A stretch of 64,000 bases of DNA from Corynebacterium genitalium ATCC 33030. GTDB taxonomy: Bacteria > Actinomycetota > Actinomycetes > Mycobacteriales > Mycobacteriaceae. Positions 45,940 through 54,212 of the stretch are shown piece after piece. Numbering within the stretch: position 1 is the first letter of the stretch; every line of letters starts with the position of its first letter. A model generated the notes under the pieces. It had not been told where the DNA came from. It saw only the letters and a list, made by a program, of their open reading frames with translations, and did no database searches. Position numbers and translations under genes: made by a program. The stretch lies in contig NZ_CM000961.1 in assembly GCF_000143825.1 (NCBI RefSeq), positions 434,001 to 498,000 of the forward strand. Reading direction: 5' to 3'.

Positions 45940-46863
45940 TCAGTCGCACCAGACGAACGGCTCGCGCGGAAGCGCTTCCGGATCGAATTCCTGGAGCAAC
46001 AAGGCCATGTCCGCGCCTGGGTAACCCAGCGACTCTGCGATCGCGCCTGGGACGTCCACGGCGCCAGCGTTCATCTCGCGCAGCGTGACGGCTCCGTCGC
46101 GCTTGGCTAGCCTGCGCCCCTCCTTGTTCACCACCAGCGGCACGTGCACGTATTCCGGCTCGGCGTATCCCAGCTCGTGCGCCAGGTAGGCCTGCGCCGG
46201 GGCGGAGGCGAGCAGGTCATCCCCGCGCACTACCTGGTCGACACGCTGGTCGCCGTCGTCCACGACCACCGCGAGGTTGTAGGCCCAGTCCCCTGCCTGC
46301 GCCTGTTCAAGGTTGCCGCCGCGGCGCAAGATGACATCGTCGACGGGGCCGGTGAACTCGCCGTGATAGAAGTCCCGCACCGTCCACTGCTCCGCCTGGG
46401 ACTTCAGGCGAAGAGCGGGAAGGCGGTTTTCGGCGCGGAGGAGGGCACGTTTCTGGACGCGGGTCTCGTCGTCAAGCTCTCTGCACGTGCCTGGATACAT
46501 GCCGGGCTGAACATGCGGGGCGGACGCTGCTTCGCGGATGTCGCGGCGCGTGCAATAGCACTCGTAGACCAGGCCTTTTTCGGTGAGCGTGGCGAGTGCG
46601 GCCTCGTACGCCTCGGAGCGATTCGACTGGTAGATGACCGGCTCGTCCCACTCGATGCCGACCGCCGCGAGGTCCTCGAGCTGGCGCCGGGCCGATTCCG
46701 CCGACGACCGCTCCGAATCAACATCCTCCACCCGCATGTAAAATCGTCGGCCCGATTGGCGCGCGAACAACCACGCCAGCACCGCAGTGCGCAGGTTGCC
46801 AAAGTGGAGATCACCGCTGGGGCTGGGGGCGTACCGGCCGGCGGGGGCATCGAACGGGGTCAT
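45940..46863 (-). CDS. gluQ: glutamyl-Q tRNA(Asp) synthetase
   Basis: This 307-residue GluRS paralogue lacks the anticodon-binding domain. It has the HIGH-like motif ([25 protein letters not shown]), the Cys/Tyr zinc region ([14 protein letters not shown] ... YPGTCREL) and the KMSK-like [15 protein letters not shown]. GluQ-RS charges the queuosine base at position 34 of tRNA-Asp with glutamate. ATG 46863 lies within the stop of the AbiEii gene (ATGA), so it is translated last in an abiEi-abiEii-gluQ operon. Its 3' end is duplicated at 42484-42520. Confidence 0.95.
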   Translation of the reverse strand: MTPFDAPAGRYAPSPSGDLHFGNLRTAVLAWLFARQSGRRFYMRVEDVDSERSSAESARRQLEDLAAVGIEWDEPVIYQSNRSEAYEAALATLTEKGLVYECYCTRRDIREAASAPHVQPGMYPGTCRELDDETRVQKRALLRAENRLPALRLKSQAEQWTVRDFYHGEFTGPVDDVILRRGGNLEQAQAGDWAYNLAVVVDDGDQRVDQVVRGDDLLASAPAQAYLAHELGYAEPEYVHVPLVVNKEGRRLAKRDGAVTLREMNAGAVDVPGAIAESLGYPGADMALLLQEFDPEALPREPFVWCD

Positions 46864-47672
46864 ATGCTCATACCTCTGATCCCCTCGTTGAGCCCGTCCA
46901 ACAGAGAATCTACTTGGGCTCGCCTGCGATCCTTTGGGAGAGAGTGTTCACCACGACAGGTCAACTCTTTGGCAAGGAGTTCAATGCCATTCTCAGGCTC
47001 ACGCTCGAACCTCTCATGCAGAATGGACGCGGCCTCCACACCCAGCTCTACGGCTACATCTGCCCCGAGGACGAAAGCGGCCAGTTGGTCATCTGGGAAA
47101 ATTTCCTCCGGCTCCCGGTATTCCAAGAACCGATCAAACAGTCGTTCAGCTTGAGGCTCTCCGTACCAAGCCATGATCAGGGCGAGGTCATAAGCGTCTT
47201 TGTAGTTCCCCTTCAGATAGCGGTCTAACCATGCATGCAGCTTTAAAGCCGCTAGACCAGGAACAGTAGGAATCTTGATCTGCATACCGTTAGACAACGT
47301 GTGGAGGTCTGCATTATCAAACGCTTCCTGAAATCCGGCGACATTCATTTGGATCCCGTCATCTGTGACGACAGTCCCAGGAGGGGTCTCCAAGGGCCCA
47401 AAGGGCACCAGATCAACAGCGATATCACCGATCTTCACCTCTTGCCAGGCGCTCGAGTGTGGTGAGAACGCAGAACGGAGAGCCAAAAAGGCACCCCAAT
47501 CTTCAACCGCAAGGCCTAAATCCACATCCCCGGTGGCGCGAGCCGGTTCCGCGTTGCGGAAACTGGACTGGTGAATGTCACGACAGGCCGCCCCAACGAC
47601 CATCACGCTATCGAGTGAAATAAACTCCCCCACCTGCTCTAAGACAGTGCAAATATGTTCATCGTTGTGCAT
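46860..47672 (-). CDS. AbiEii/MenT-type nucleotidyltransferase
   Basis: This 270-residue protein has the DNA polymerase beta-like NTase core: [12 protein letters not shown] (the G-x-x-x-R-D start), [11 protein letters not shown] (paired Asp) and [12 protein letters not shown] (third Asp). The helical part typical of AbiEii follows ([33 protein letters not shown]). AbiEii proteins are toxins of type IV abortive-infection systems, and the MenT relatives add nucleotides to tRNA 3' ends. ATG 47672 overlaps the upstream AbiEi gene by 14 bp, and the stop overlaps gluQ by 4 bp. A longer N-terminus to 47753 is possible but runs through the partner gene. Confidence 0.85.
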   Translation of the reverse strand: MHNDEHICTVLEQVGEFISLDSVMVVGAACRDIHQSSFRNAEPARATGDVDLGLAVEDWGAFLALRSAFSPHSSAWQEVKIGDIAVDLVPFGPLETPPGTVVTDDGIQMNVAGFQEAFDNADLHTLSNGMQIKIPTVPGLAALKLHAWLDRYLKGNYKDAYDLALIMAWYGEPQAERLFDRFLEYREPEEIFPDDQLAAFVLGADVAVELGVEAASILHERFEREPENGIELLAKELTCRGEHSLPKDRRRAQVDSLLDGLNEGIRGMSI

Positions 47673-48723
47673 CGATATCCCTAAGCAACTGCGCTCTGAT
47701 GGTTTGCGACACTTCGACCAAGCGAGGATCACGAGTCGCTGCGAGGTCAGCAATCAGGAGGATGCGCGGGGCAACCGACCATCCGTGCATGTCCGACTCA
47801 GAATCGATCACCCGCTGAAGATCAGGTGCCCACGGTTGTGACCAAAAGGCCCTCCGAACGAGCACATTCCCTTGCGGATCGTTGCGCATCCTTGAGTCTT
47901 TTATCAAGCTCTTCAGATCATTTCGATGATCGACGTACAACGTGACAGAGTCGCCACCGCGCACCAATTCCGGAACAGCCGCTTCCCCGCTGACCCAGCC
48001 ACGTGGATCTATGTCTCCCAGGCGAGACAGCTCAGCTTTCCCGTGGAACAACTCAAGACGCTTCCCGAGACCTGTCGAGTAAGCGTCCACCCACGTGTCC
48101 ACCAATGTCTGCACCTTGTTGGGCGTGAAGCTGAATCCGCTGCCCGATTCGAACAAATACCCCGTCTCCTTCAACAGGGAAAGCGTTTGCGAGGTCGTTC
48201 CTACAGAAGTGTCTGAAGCCTTCGCCAATAGCCGGGTCGGTTTGCCGAGCAGCTCCGGAAACGACAAAAGCACAGCTATCACTTGCGCACGCCGCGGTGT
48301 GAACAAGTTTTGCGCCGAATTCACTGGACCAGAAAGCTCCCCGCCTCTCGCCCTTCCGGAGCTTTCGGGGGCGCGAGTCCGGCCTCGGATATCCACAAAT
48401 ATCGGACCCTCATTGACGAAACAGTTGCCCCGCGCATCGAGGTACATAATGTTTCTCTGGCGCAGCGATTCAGCGACTGCAGGAGTGATGTTCTCCGATA
48501 AAAGAAGGAATCGCTCCCCCGTCCGTTGCTCTGGAAAATACTTAGACGGCAGTGCTCCCATGAAACCCACCACCGGGTAAGCAACCGCTTCCGGATCCCG
48601 AACGTCGATGAGATTAAGGAGGCCTGAAGGCGGCTCAGATCCGAACTCAGATCTAAGCTCCAGTCGGACCGGCAGCCCTTCGAGCGCAAGAACCCGATTC
48701 GCAGCGTCGATTTCACGCAACAT
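47659..48723 (-). CDS. AbiEi-type antitoxin/regulator
   Basis: This protein of about 354 residues starts MLREIDAANRVLALEG. A central winged helix-turn-helix (RRAQVIAVLLSFPELLGKPTRLLAKASDTSVGTTSQTLSLLKETGYL, about 160-205) fits AbiEi-family antitoxins that repress their own promoter. The N-terminal 120 residues and the C-terminal domain (GGDSVTLYVDHRNDLKSLIKDSRM ... PRILLIADLAATRDPRLVEVSQTIRAQLL) have no catalytic motif I recognise. It overlaps the nucleotidyltransferase gene by 14 bp. A promoter with two palindromes lies upstream. It is the likely antidote and sensor of the pair. Confidence 0.78.
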   Translation of the reverse strand: MLREIDAANRVLALEGLPVRLELRSEFGSEPPSGLLNLIDVRDPEAVAYPVVGFMGALPSKYFPEQRTGERFLLLSENITPAVAESLRQRNIMYLDARGNCFVNEGPIFVDIRGRTRAPESSGRARGGELSGPVNSAQNLFTPRRAQVIAVLLSFPELLGKPTRLLAKASDTSVGTTSQTLSLLKETGYLFESGSGFSFTPNKVQTLVDTWVDAYSTGLGKRLELFHGKAELSRLGDIDPRGWVSGEAAVPELVRGGDSVTLYVDHRNDLKSLIKDSRMRNDPQGNVLVRRAFWSQPWAPDLQRVIDSESDMHGWSVAPRILLIADLAATRDPRLVEVSQTIRAQLLRDIDAQR

Positions 48724-48759
48724 AGCAATCAAATTAACATCCAGACGCCCTCATCGCTC

Positions 48760-48794
48760 ATTTTAATTGAACGTTCATTTTTACTGAACGTTCC
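48760..48794 (-). promoter_or_regulatory. AbiEi promoter with two palindromic operator-like sites
   Basis: On the minus strand TAAAAT (48765-48760) is a strong -10, with TTCAGT 17 bp upstream. The 10-bp palindrome TGAACGTTCA (48768-48777) lies in the spacer and TGAACGTTCC (48785-48794) over the -35. Their centres are 17 bp apart. Confidence 0.65.
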
Positions 48795-48865
48795 AAGTTC
48801 ATAAACGCTAGCCACTTATGCACGCGATCGGGTTAAAGCTAGAGATGTGTGCAAAGATCATGCGC

Positions 48866-49522
48866 ATGAGTCATCCCGTTTCGCGGTCCCCGTACCCCTA
48901 CCTGCTCGCAGTGTTTTGCGCGGTGTTCCTGATTTCCAACATCACCGCGCAAAAGGGCGTGCAGATCGGCCCGCTGATCACTGACGGCGCGTTCTTCCTC
49001 TTCCCCATCTCCTACGTGATCGGTGACGTTATCGCCGAGGTGTACGGCTTCAAAACCGCCCGGCGCGCCGTGTTCACCGGTTTCGGCATCGCGGTGCTCG
49101 CCGTGGTGTCTTTCTACATTGCAATCTGGCTCCCGGGCGCGCCGTTCTACGACATGCAGGACACTTTCGAGGCGGTCCTCGGCCTGTTGCCGCGCATCGT
49201 CGTCGCGTCGCTGACCGGTTACGTCGTTGGCCAGCTGCTCAACGCGTGGGTCCTGGAGAAGATGAAGGACCGCTTCGGCACCGACAACCTGTGGGCCCGC
49301 CTGATTGGCTCCACCATCGTCGGCGAATTCGCTGACACGTTCCTGTTCTGCTCCATTGCGGCCGGGGTCATCGGCATCGACTCCGCGGGCGCGTTCATTA
49401 ACTACGTCGCTGTCGGGTTCTTCTGGAAGACTTTCATTGAGATCGTCCTGCTGCCGATCACCTACCCGACCATCGCTGCCGTGCGCCGGAAAGAAAAGGA
49501 AGTCAGCTCGACGACGGCCTAG
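48866..49522 (+). CDS. yhhQ: queuosine precursor transporter (YhhQ family)
   Basis: This protein of about 218 residues has six hydrophobic helices and YhhQ/DUF165 motifs: VFLISNITAQKGVQIGPLITDGAFFLFPISYVIGDVIAEVYGFKTARRAV, IVGEFADTFLFCSIAAGVIG and FWKTFIEIVLLPITYP. YhhQ imports preQ0/preQ1 or queuine for tRNA modification. ATG 48866 is chosen (MSHPVSRSPYPYLL), and ATG 48860 is equally possible. It is divergent from the AbiEi-gluQ operon and convergent with tgt, eight bases away. Its neighbours agree on a queuosine role. Confidence 0.92.
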   Translation: MSHPVSRSPYPYLLAVFCAVFLISNITAQKGVQIGPLITDGAFFLFPISYVIGDVIAEVYGFKTARRAVFTGFGIAVLAVVSFYIAIWLPGAPFYDMQDTFEAVLGLLPRIVVASLTGYVVGQLLNAWVLEKMKDRFGTDNLWARLIGSTIVGEFADTFLFCSIAAGVIGIDSAGAFINYVAVGFFWKTFIEIVLLPITYPTIAAVRRKEKEVSSTTA

Positions 49523-49529
49523 CAGCCCC

Positions 49530-50783
49530 TTATCCGCGCCCCGCGTAGTACCGCCCCAAGAATTCGTCGCGGTACTCATAGAACCTGCCCTCGTCGATGG
49601 CAGCGCGGATATTGTCCACCAGCCGCAGCATGAACTCGAGGTTGTGCAGGGTGCATAACGTGCCGGCGAGGAACTCCTTCGCCTTGAGCAGGTGGTGGAT
49701 GTAGGCGCGAGAGTAGTTCTCGGAGACGTAGCCGCCGAACTCCTCGTCAATGCCGGTGAAGTCGCGTTTGAAGCGGGCGGCCATGAGGTTCATTCGCCCG
49801 TCGAGGGTGTACACGCCGCCCCGGCGGCCGAGGCGGGTCGGCGCGACGCAATCGAAGGTGTCGGCACCGTTCTCGATGCAGGTGAACAGGTCGTCGGGTT
49901 CGGAGATGCCGAGCATGTGGCGCGGTTTGTCCTCGGGAAGCTCGTCGGTGACCCAGCTGGTGATGGTGCCTAGAATCTCCTTTTCCAGCGCGCCGCCGAT
50001 ACCGAAGCCGCCGAATCCGCGTCGAGCTTCCGCGCGAGCCTCCTCGTCCAAGGCGAGCAGCCCGCGCACTGCTTGGCGCCGCAGATCCTCGTAGTTCGCG
50101 CCCTGCACCACGCCCCACAACGACTGCAGCGGCTTACCCGGGCGCGCCAGCGTGAGCCGGTTGTGCTCCTCAAGGCAACGCTGCGCCCACAACCGCGTGC
50201 GCTCCACGGAGTGCTCTTGGTAAGCGCGCGTATCGACGAGCGTCGTCAGCTCATCGAACGCGAACATGATATCCGCACCGAGCTGGTGCTGGATCTGCAT
50301 CGACTTCTCCGGGGTGAAACGGTGGGCGGAGCCGTCGATGACGGATTTGAAGTCCACGCCGTCGTCGTCGACACGCGCCATGCGGTCTTTGTTCGCGGCG
50401 CGGATGTCGCTCTCGGTCAGGTCGGTGATGTCCATCGCGAGGATCTTTTTGAAGCCGACACCCAGGCTCATCACCTGGAAGCCGCCGGAGTCGGTGAATG
50501 TCGGGCCGCGCCAGTTCTCAAACGCCGCCACTCCCCCGGCCTCGTCGACAATGTCGGATCCGGGCTGCAGGTACAGGTGGTATGCGTTGGACAGAATCGC
50601 CTGCGCGCCAGCCGCCCGCACCTGCTCCGGGGTGAGCGTTTTCACCGTCGCTTTCGTGGCCACGGGAATGAACGCGGGCGTGCGGATGTCGCCGTGCGGA
50701 GTATGGATGACGCCGGTGCGGCCGTTCGCGCCGTCGAGACGCGTGCCCAGGGTGAAGCTCAGATCCACGCTCTGTTCTGTCAT
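49530..50783 (-). CDS. tgt: tRNA-guanine transglycosylase lacking the zinc cysteines
   Basis: This 417-residue enzyme exchanges G34 of GUN-anticodon tRNAs for a 7-deazaguanine. Active-site regions are present: FTDSGGFQVMSLG, MFAFDELTTL, GVVQGANYEDLRRQ, GFGGFGIGGALEKE and DTFDCVAPTRLGRRGG, where the nucleophile Asp is the D before C. Bacterial Tgt normally carries CxCxxC and a His binding zinc. Here the equivalent stretch reads EEFGGYVSENYSRAYIHHL, with no Cys, although the later His (TLHNLEF) remains. The gene starts inside the MMPL stop (ATGA), so the two are coupled. Confidence 0.93.
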   Translation of the reverse strand: MTEQSVDLSFTLGTRLDGANGRTGVIHTPHGDIRTPAFIPVATKATVKTLTPEQVRAAGAQAILSNAYHLYLQPGSDIVDEAGGVAAFENWRGPTFTDSGGFQVMSLGVGFKKILAMDITDLTESDIRAANKDRMARVDDDGVDFKSVIDGSAHRFTPEKSMQIQHQLGADIMFAFDELTTLVDTRAYQEHSVERTRLWAQRCLEEHNRLTLARPGKPLQSLWGVVQGANYEDLRRQAVRGLLALDEEARAEARRGFGGFGIGGALEKEILGTITSWVTDELPEDKPRHMLGISEPDDLFTCIENGADTFDCVAPTRLGRRGGVYTLDGRMNLMAARFKRDFTGIDEEFGGYVSENYSRAYIHHLLKAKEFLAGTLCTLHNLEFMLRLVDNIRAAIDEGRFYEYRDEFLGRYYAGRG

Positions 50784-53179
50784 GCGTGGACTCCTCGTTC
50801 CTCGAACTGCTTCTCCAGTGCTTCACCCTCAACATCCAGGTTGGGCAGGATGCGGTCGAGCCACCCCGGCATCCACCACGTCGCCGTACCCAGGATGAAC
50901 ATGGTGGCGGGGACAAGCGCCATGCGGACGAAGAATGCGTCGAAAAGCACGGCGGCGCCGAGCGCGAAGCCGAAGATCTGGATGAACGGCAGCGGCTGGT
51001 CGATGAAGGCGACGAAGACGGCGATCATGATGATCGCGGCGGCCGTGACCACGCGCGCACCGCGCACAAAGCCCTCCACCGTGGACTTTTCGACGGCGGC
51101 GAGCGTCGCCTGTGAATCGCCGCGCGCGCCGTGCGAACGCGCCCCGGTGTACTCCTCCCTCATGCGTGTGACCAGGAAGACTTGGTAGTCCATCGCCAGG
51201 CCGAACGTGACGCCGATGAGGAGGATGGGCAGGAAGGACAGGATCGGACCCGGCGTGTTCACCAGCCCAAACAGGCCGTACTGGAAGAACGCGACCGTGA
51301 CGCCGAACGCCGCGCCGACGGAGAGCAGGAAGCCCAGCCCCGCGACCAACGGCACCATGAGGGACCGGAACACCAGCACGAGCAGGATCACCGCCAGGCC
51401 CACGACAATGCCCAGGTAGAGCGGCATCGCGTCGGCGAGCTCTTCGGTGATGTCCATCTGCACGGCGGTGAACCCGGTCAGGCCGATGTCAGCGCCGGTG
51501 GCGTCGGTGATCTCGCGGTCGACCTCGCGCAGCGCGTGCGCGGTATCCACGGTGTAGGGATTATCCGGGCCGGTGGTGGGCGTCGCCAAGATCTGCGCGG
51601 CGGTCATGTCCTCGTTGACCGCGATGAGCTGCGCGTGGGTGATGCCGTTGACGGATCCAGCGCGCTCCATCGCGTAGAGGAAGGTCGACAGCTGCGCCTT
51701 ATTCTCCTCCTCATCCGGCAGCACGTTGACGTAAGGCTGCAGTGCCTGGGCGTCGGCGTTCACGTCGTGAGCGTCGACGATCAACAGGAAGGGCGCATTG
51801 ACGCCCTCACCGAAGCCCTCCGCCATGAGGTCGGCGGATTTACGCTGCGTGGTGTCCAGGTTGGAGTTGGAGTCCGACGGCAGCGACATCTCCATCCCGA
51901 GCACCGGCACCGCGAGCGTGCCCAGCACGAGCACGACGCTGGCCATGACCAGAGCAGGTGCGCGCTTGATCGCGTTCACCCACGACCTGCCCAGGGACCT
52001 TTCCTGCAGGTTCTTGCCGGGCCGGTCGCCGGGGCCGGGGTTGCCGGCCACACCGGGAATCTTCGCGGCGAACATCTTGTCGCCCAGCGCGCCCATGAGT
52101 GCGGGCAGCAGCGTGATAGCCACGAGCACGGCGATCGCAACAGTGACGGCGGCGGCAATGCCCATCCAGGACAGGAACTCGATCTGCGCCAGCAGCAGGG
52201 CAATGAGTGCTGTGAACACTGTCGTGCCGGCGAAGACGACTGATGACCCGGCTGTGCCCACCGCCAAACCCGCAGCTTCCGGGCCAGGTAAACGGGTGCG
52301 CTCGGTCTTGTAGCGCGACAGGATGAACAGCGCGTAGTCAATGCCGACGGCCAGGCCGATCATGATGGCCATCGTCGGTGTGACCTCGTTCAGGTCGACC
52401 CAGTGCGTAGTCATGAGGATGAGGAACACGCCGAGCCCCACGCCCAGCACCGCGGTGATCACCGGCATGCCGGCCGCGATGAGCGAGCCGAACGTGACAA
52501 TCATGACCACGAATGCGATCGCAATGCCGACGATTTCCGAGGTGGCCTTGATCTCGATCGGGTCGCCGTAGCCCGGCCCGCCTGCCTCCACCTGGAGGCC
52601 TTTGTCGCGGGCGAGCTCCATTGCCTCCGCGACGACTTCGCGTTCTTCGGCGCTCACCTGCATCGACGTTTCGGCGCCGAATTCGAAGGTGGTGTAGCCG
52701 ATGCGGCCGTCGTCGGACAGCAAGCGCACATTGTGGGCGTCGGCCTTGGCGCGCTCCTCCGGCATGCCCATGTCCGTCATCATGGACACGATCTGTTCGG
52801 TTTGGGCCTTGTTGACCGTGACCGGGTTGCCGAAGCGGTCTGTGCCGGTGAGCCCGTCGAGGTTGTCCTCGATGTAGGCGATGGTCTCGTCAATCGCCGC
52901 CATGTTGTGGGCGGCGTCCAAGCGCTGACCCTCCTGCGCGGCGAAAACGAGGTTGACCGACGGGGCTTGGACCGGATCGCTCTGGTCAGGAAAGTTCTCG
53001 TTCAGCGAGTACAGCGCGTCAATCGACGGCGTGCCCGAGATTTCGAAGTCGCTCGTCAGCGGCTTCATTAGCGTCAACGCCCCAACAAGACCAGCGGCAA
53101 ACAACAGCAGCCACGCGACGATGACCTTCCATTTGTTCAGGAAGGACCATTTGCCGAGCCGGTAAAGAAACGTCGCCAC
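50780..53179 (-). CDS. MMPL/RND-family transporter
   Basis: This 799-residue protein has two MMPL halves, each with an extracytoplasmic domain and a group of helices. Diagnostic stretches are PTMAIMIGLAVGIDYALFILSRYKTE and its repeat LLIGVTFGLAMDYQVFLVTRMREEYT, which hold the proton-relay D-Y pairs. MMPL proteins of corynebacteria export trehalose mycolates or other lipids or drugs. This one is of the shorter, general type, so the substrate is unknown. The GTG start at 53179 follows AAAGG. A tRNA-Ser terminator lies directly upstream, and tgt is coupled downstream. Confidence 0.93.
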   Translation of the reverse strand: MATFLYRLGKWSFLNKWKVIVAWLLLFAAGLVGALTLMKPLTSDFEISGTPSIDALYSLNENFPDQSDPVQAPSVNLVFAAQEGQRLDAAHNMAAIDETIAYIEDNLDGLTGTDRFGNPVTVNKAQTEQIVSMMTDMGMPEERAKADAHNVRLLSDDGRIGYTTFEFGAETSMQVSAEEREVVAEAMELARDKGLQVEAGGPGYGDPIEIKATSEIVGIAIAFVVMIVTFGSLIAAGMPVITAVLGVGLGVFLILMTTHWVDLNEVTPTMAIMIGLAVGIDYALFILSRYKTERTRLPGPEAAGLAVGTAGSSVVFAGTTVFTALIALLLAQIEFLSWMGIAAAVTVAIAVLVAITLLPALMGALGDKMFAAKIPGVAGNPGPGDRPGKNLQERSLGRSWVNAIKRAPALVMASVVLVLGTLAVPVLGMEMSLPSDSNSNLDTTQRKSADLMAEGFGEGVNAPFLLIVDAHDVNADAQALQPYVNVLPDEEENKAQLSTFLYAMERAGSVNGITHAQLIAVNEDMTAAQILATPTTGPDNPYTVDTAHALREVDREITDATGADIGLTGFTAVQMDITEELADAMPLYLGIVVGLAVILLVLVFRSLMVPLVAGLGFLLSVGAAFGVTVAFFQYGLFGLVNTPGPILSFLPILLIGVTFGLAMDYQVFLVTRMREEYTGARSHGARGDSQATLAAVEKSTVEGFVRGARVVTAAAIIMIAVFVAFIDQPLPFIQIFGFALGAAVLFDAFFVRMALVPATMFILGTATWWMPGWLDRILPNLDVEGEALEKQFEERGVHA

Positions 53180-53194
53180 ATGTACCTTTCAAAA

Positions 53195-53257
53195 AAGTTC
53201 GGAGCCTGGGTGCGATTCAGCCTGTTGTCGACTGAATATTACCCAAACTCCGAACTT
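53195..53257 (-). terminator. three-tier terminator after tRNA-Ser(CGA)
   Basis: On the minus strand AAGTTCGGAG/CTCCGAACTT, TGGGT/ACCCA and ATTCAG/CTGAAT stack into one long stem followed by six T. It ends 16 bp before the MMPL start. Confidence 0.8.
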
Positions 53258-53266
53258 CAAAATTTT

Positions 53267-53354
53267 TGGCGGTAGCGGCGGGATTTGAACCCGCGGAGGT
53301 TTTACCCTCACTCGCTTTCGAGGCGAGTACCTTCGGCCGCTCGGACACGCTACC
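53267..53354 (-). tRNA. tRNA-Ser (anticodon CGA)
   Basis: An 88-nt class II tRNA has acceptor GGTAGCG/CGCTACC, anticodon stem CTCGC/GCGAG around CTCGAAA (anticodon CGA), a long variable arm, T arm GCGGGTTCAAATCCCGC and an encoded CCA. Confidence 0.95.
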
Positions 53355-53410
53355 GCAGAACAGACTAACGGCAACGTGACCGGCGAACCAAATTCGCCTT
53401 AAGGGGCTAC

Positions 53411-53623
53411 TTAAGCCTCGTCGCGCTTGTCCTGGACCTTGCCAGCGACCTCGTTGAACTTGTCCTTAGCAGCGTCACCAGCGTCGGACAGCTTCTCCTT
53501 GATGTCGCCGCCGAGCTGGTCAGCCTTGCCCTCGTTCTTCAGCTGGTCGTTGTCGGTAGCGTTGCCGAAAGCTTCCTTAGCGTCGCCCTTCAGCTGGTCT
53601 GCCTTGCCTTCAAAATCAGCCAT
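53411..53623 (-). CDS. CsbD-family stress protein
   Basis: This 70-residue, highly charged protein begins MADFEGKADQLKGDAKEAFG and is made of repeats of the type GKADQLxGDxKE, the CsbD pattern. It is probably disordered or helical in the cytoplasm. CsbD-like proteins are induced by general stress, but their role is not known. AAGGAGAAG precedes ATG 53623. It lies alone between tRNA-Ser and tadA. Confidence 0.9.
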   Translation of the reverse strand: MADFEGKADQLKGDAKEAFGNATDNDQLKNEGKADQLGGDIKEKLSDAGDAAKDKFNEVAGKVQDKRDEA

Positions 53624-53716
53624 GATCTTCTCCTTTATCTAAGTGAGTTTCGCTTACGTCGCCCATGGTAGAGAAAGTCGGCTGTGGCGTGGGTAACGAT
53701 TTCGTTTCAATCGCCT

Positions 53717-54205
53717 TCAAGCTCGCCCATCGGCCGTGTGACCACGGACTTCACGCGCAAAGAAGTCCCGCATCAGTGAGGCGGTTTCAGTCTCCAGCAC
53801 GCCTCCGCGCACTTCGACGGTGTGGAGATGAGGCGGGTCACGCAAGACGTCGATAAGCGATCCGACAGCTCCCGTCTTCGGCTCGTACGCGCCGAAGACC
53901 AGCGATTGCACGCGCGCGCCCAGGATTGCGCCGGCGCACATGGTGCACGGTTCCAACGTGACCACGAGCTCGCAGCCATCCAAACGCCAGGTTCCCAGTG
54001 CCTGCGCCGCCTTTCGCGTGACGACGACCTCCGCGTGCCCCACCGGATCCCGATCCGTTTCACGCCGGTTCGTCCCGGTGGCAATCTCTTCACCGTCCGG
54101 GCCGTAGAGGACAGCACCGACGGGAATGTCGCCGATGGGTGTGGTCCGGGCGACCTCGATGGCGCGGCGCATCCGCTCCTCGGCCTGTGCCTGTCGCCGG
54201 CTCAC
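53717..54205 (-). CDS. tadA: tRNA-specific adenosine deaminase
   Basis: This 162-residue zinc deaminase converts A34 to inosine in tRNA-Arg(ACG), whose gene occurs twice in this window. The zinc/catalytic motifs are GHAEVVVTRKAAQ (H-A-E) and VTLEPCTMCAGAILGARV (P-C-x-x-C), with the substrate region GTNRRETDRDPVGHAE. The length is ordinary. The GTG start at 54205 may be replaced by the ATG eleven codons on (MRRAIEVARTT). It lies 7 bp after the gene of its associated protein. Confidence 0.94.
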   Translation of the reverse strand: MSRRQAQAEERMRRAIEVARTTPIGDIPVGAVLYGPDGEEIATGTNRRETDRDPVGHAEVVVTRKAAQALGTWRLDGCELVVTLEPCTMCAGAILGARVQSLVFGAYEPKTGAVGSLIDVLRDPPHLHTVEVRGGVLETETASLMRDFFAREVRGHTADGRA

Positions 54206-54212
54206 CGCGGGA

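Noticed and set aside
48795..48865. preQ1 riboswitch in front of yhhQ
   Set aside because: The leader is very short and I see no preQ1-type stem and A-rich tail. Promoter and operator-like palindromes explain the region.
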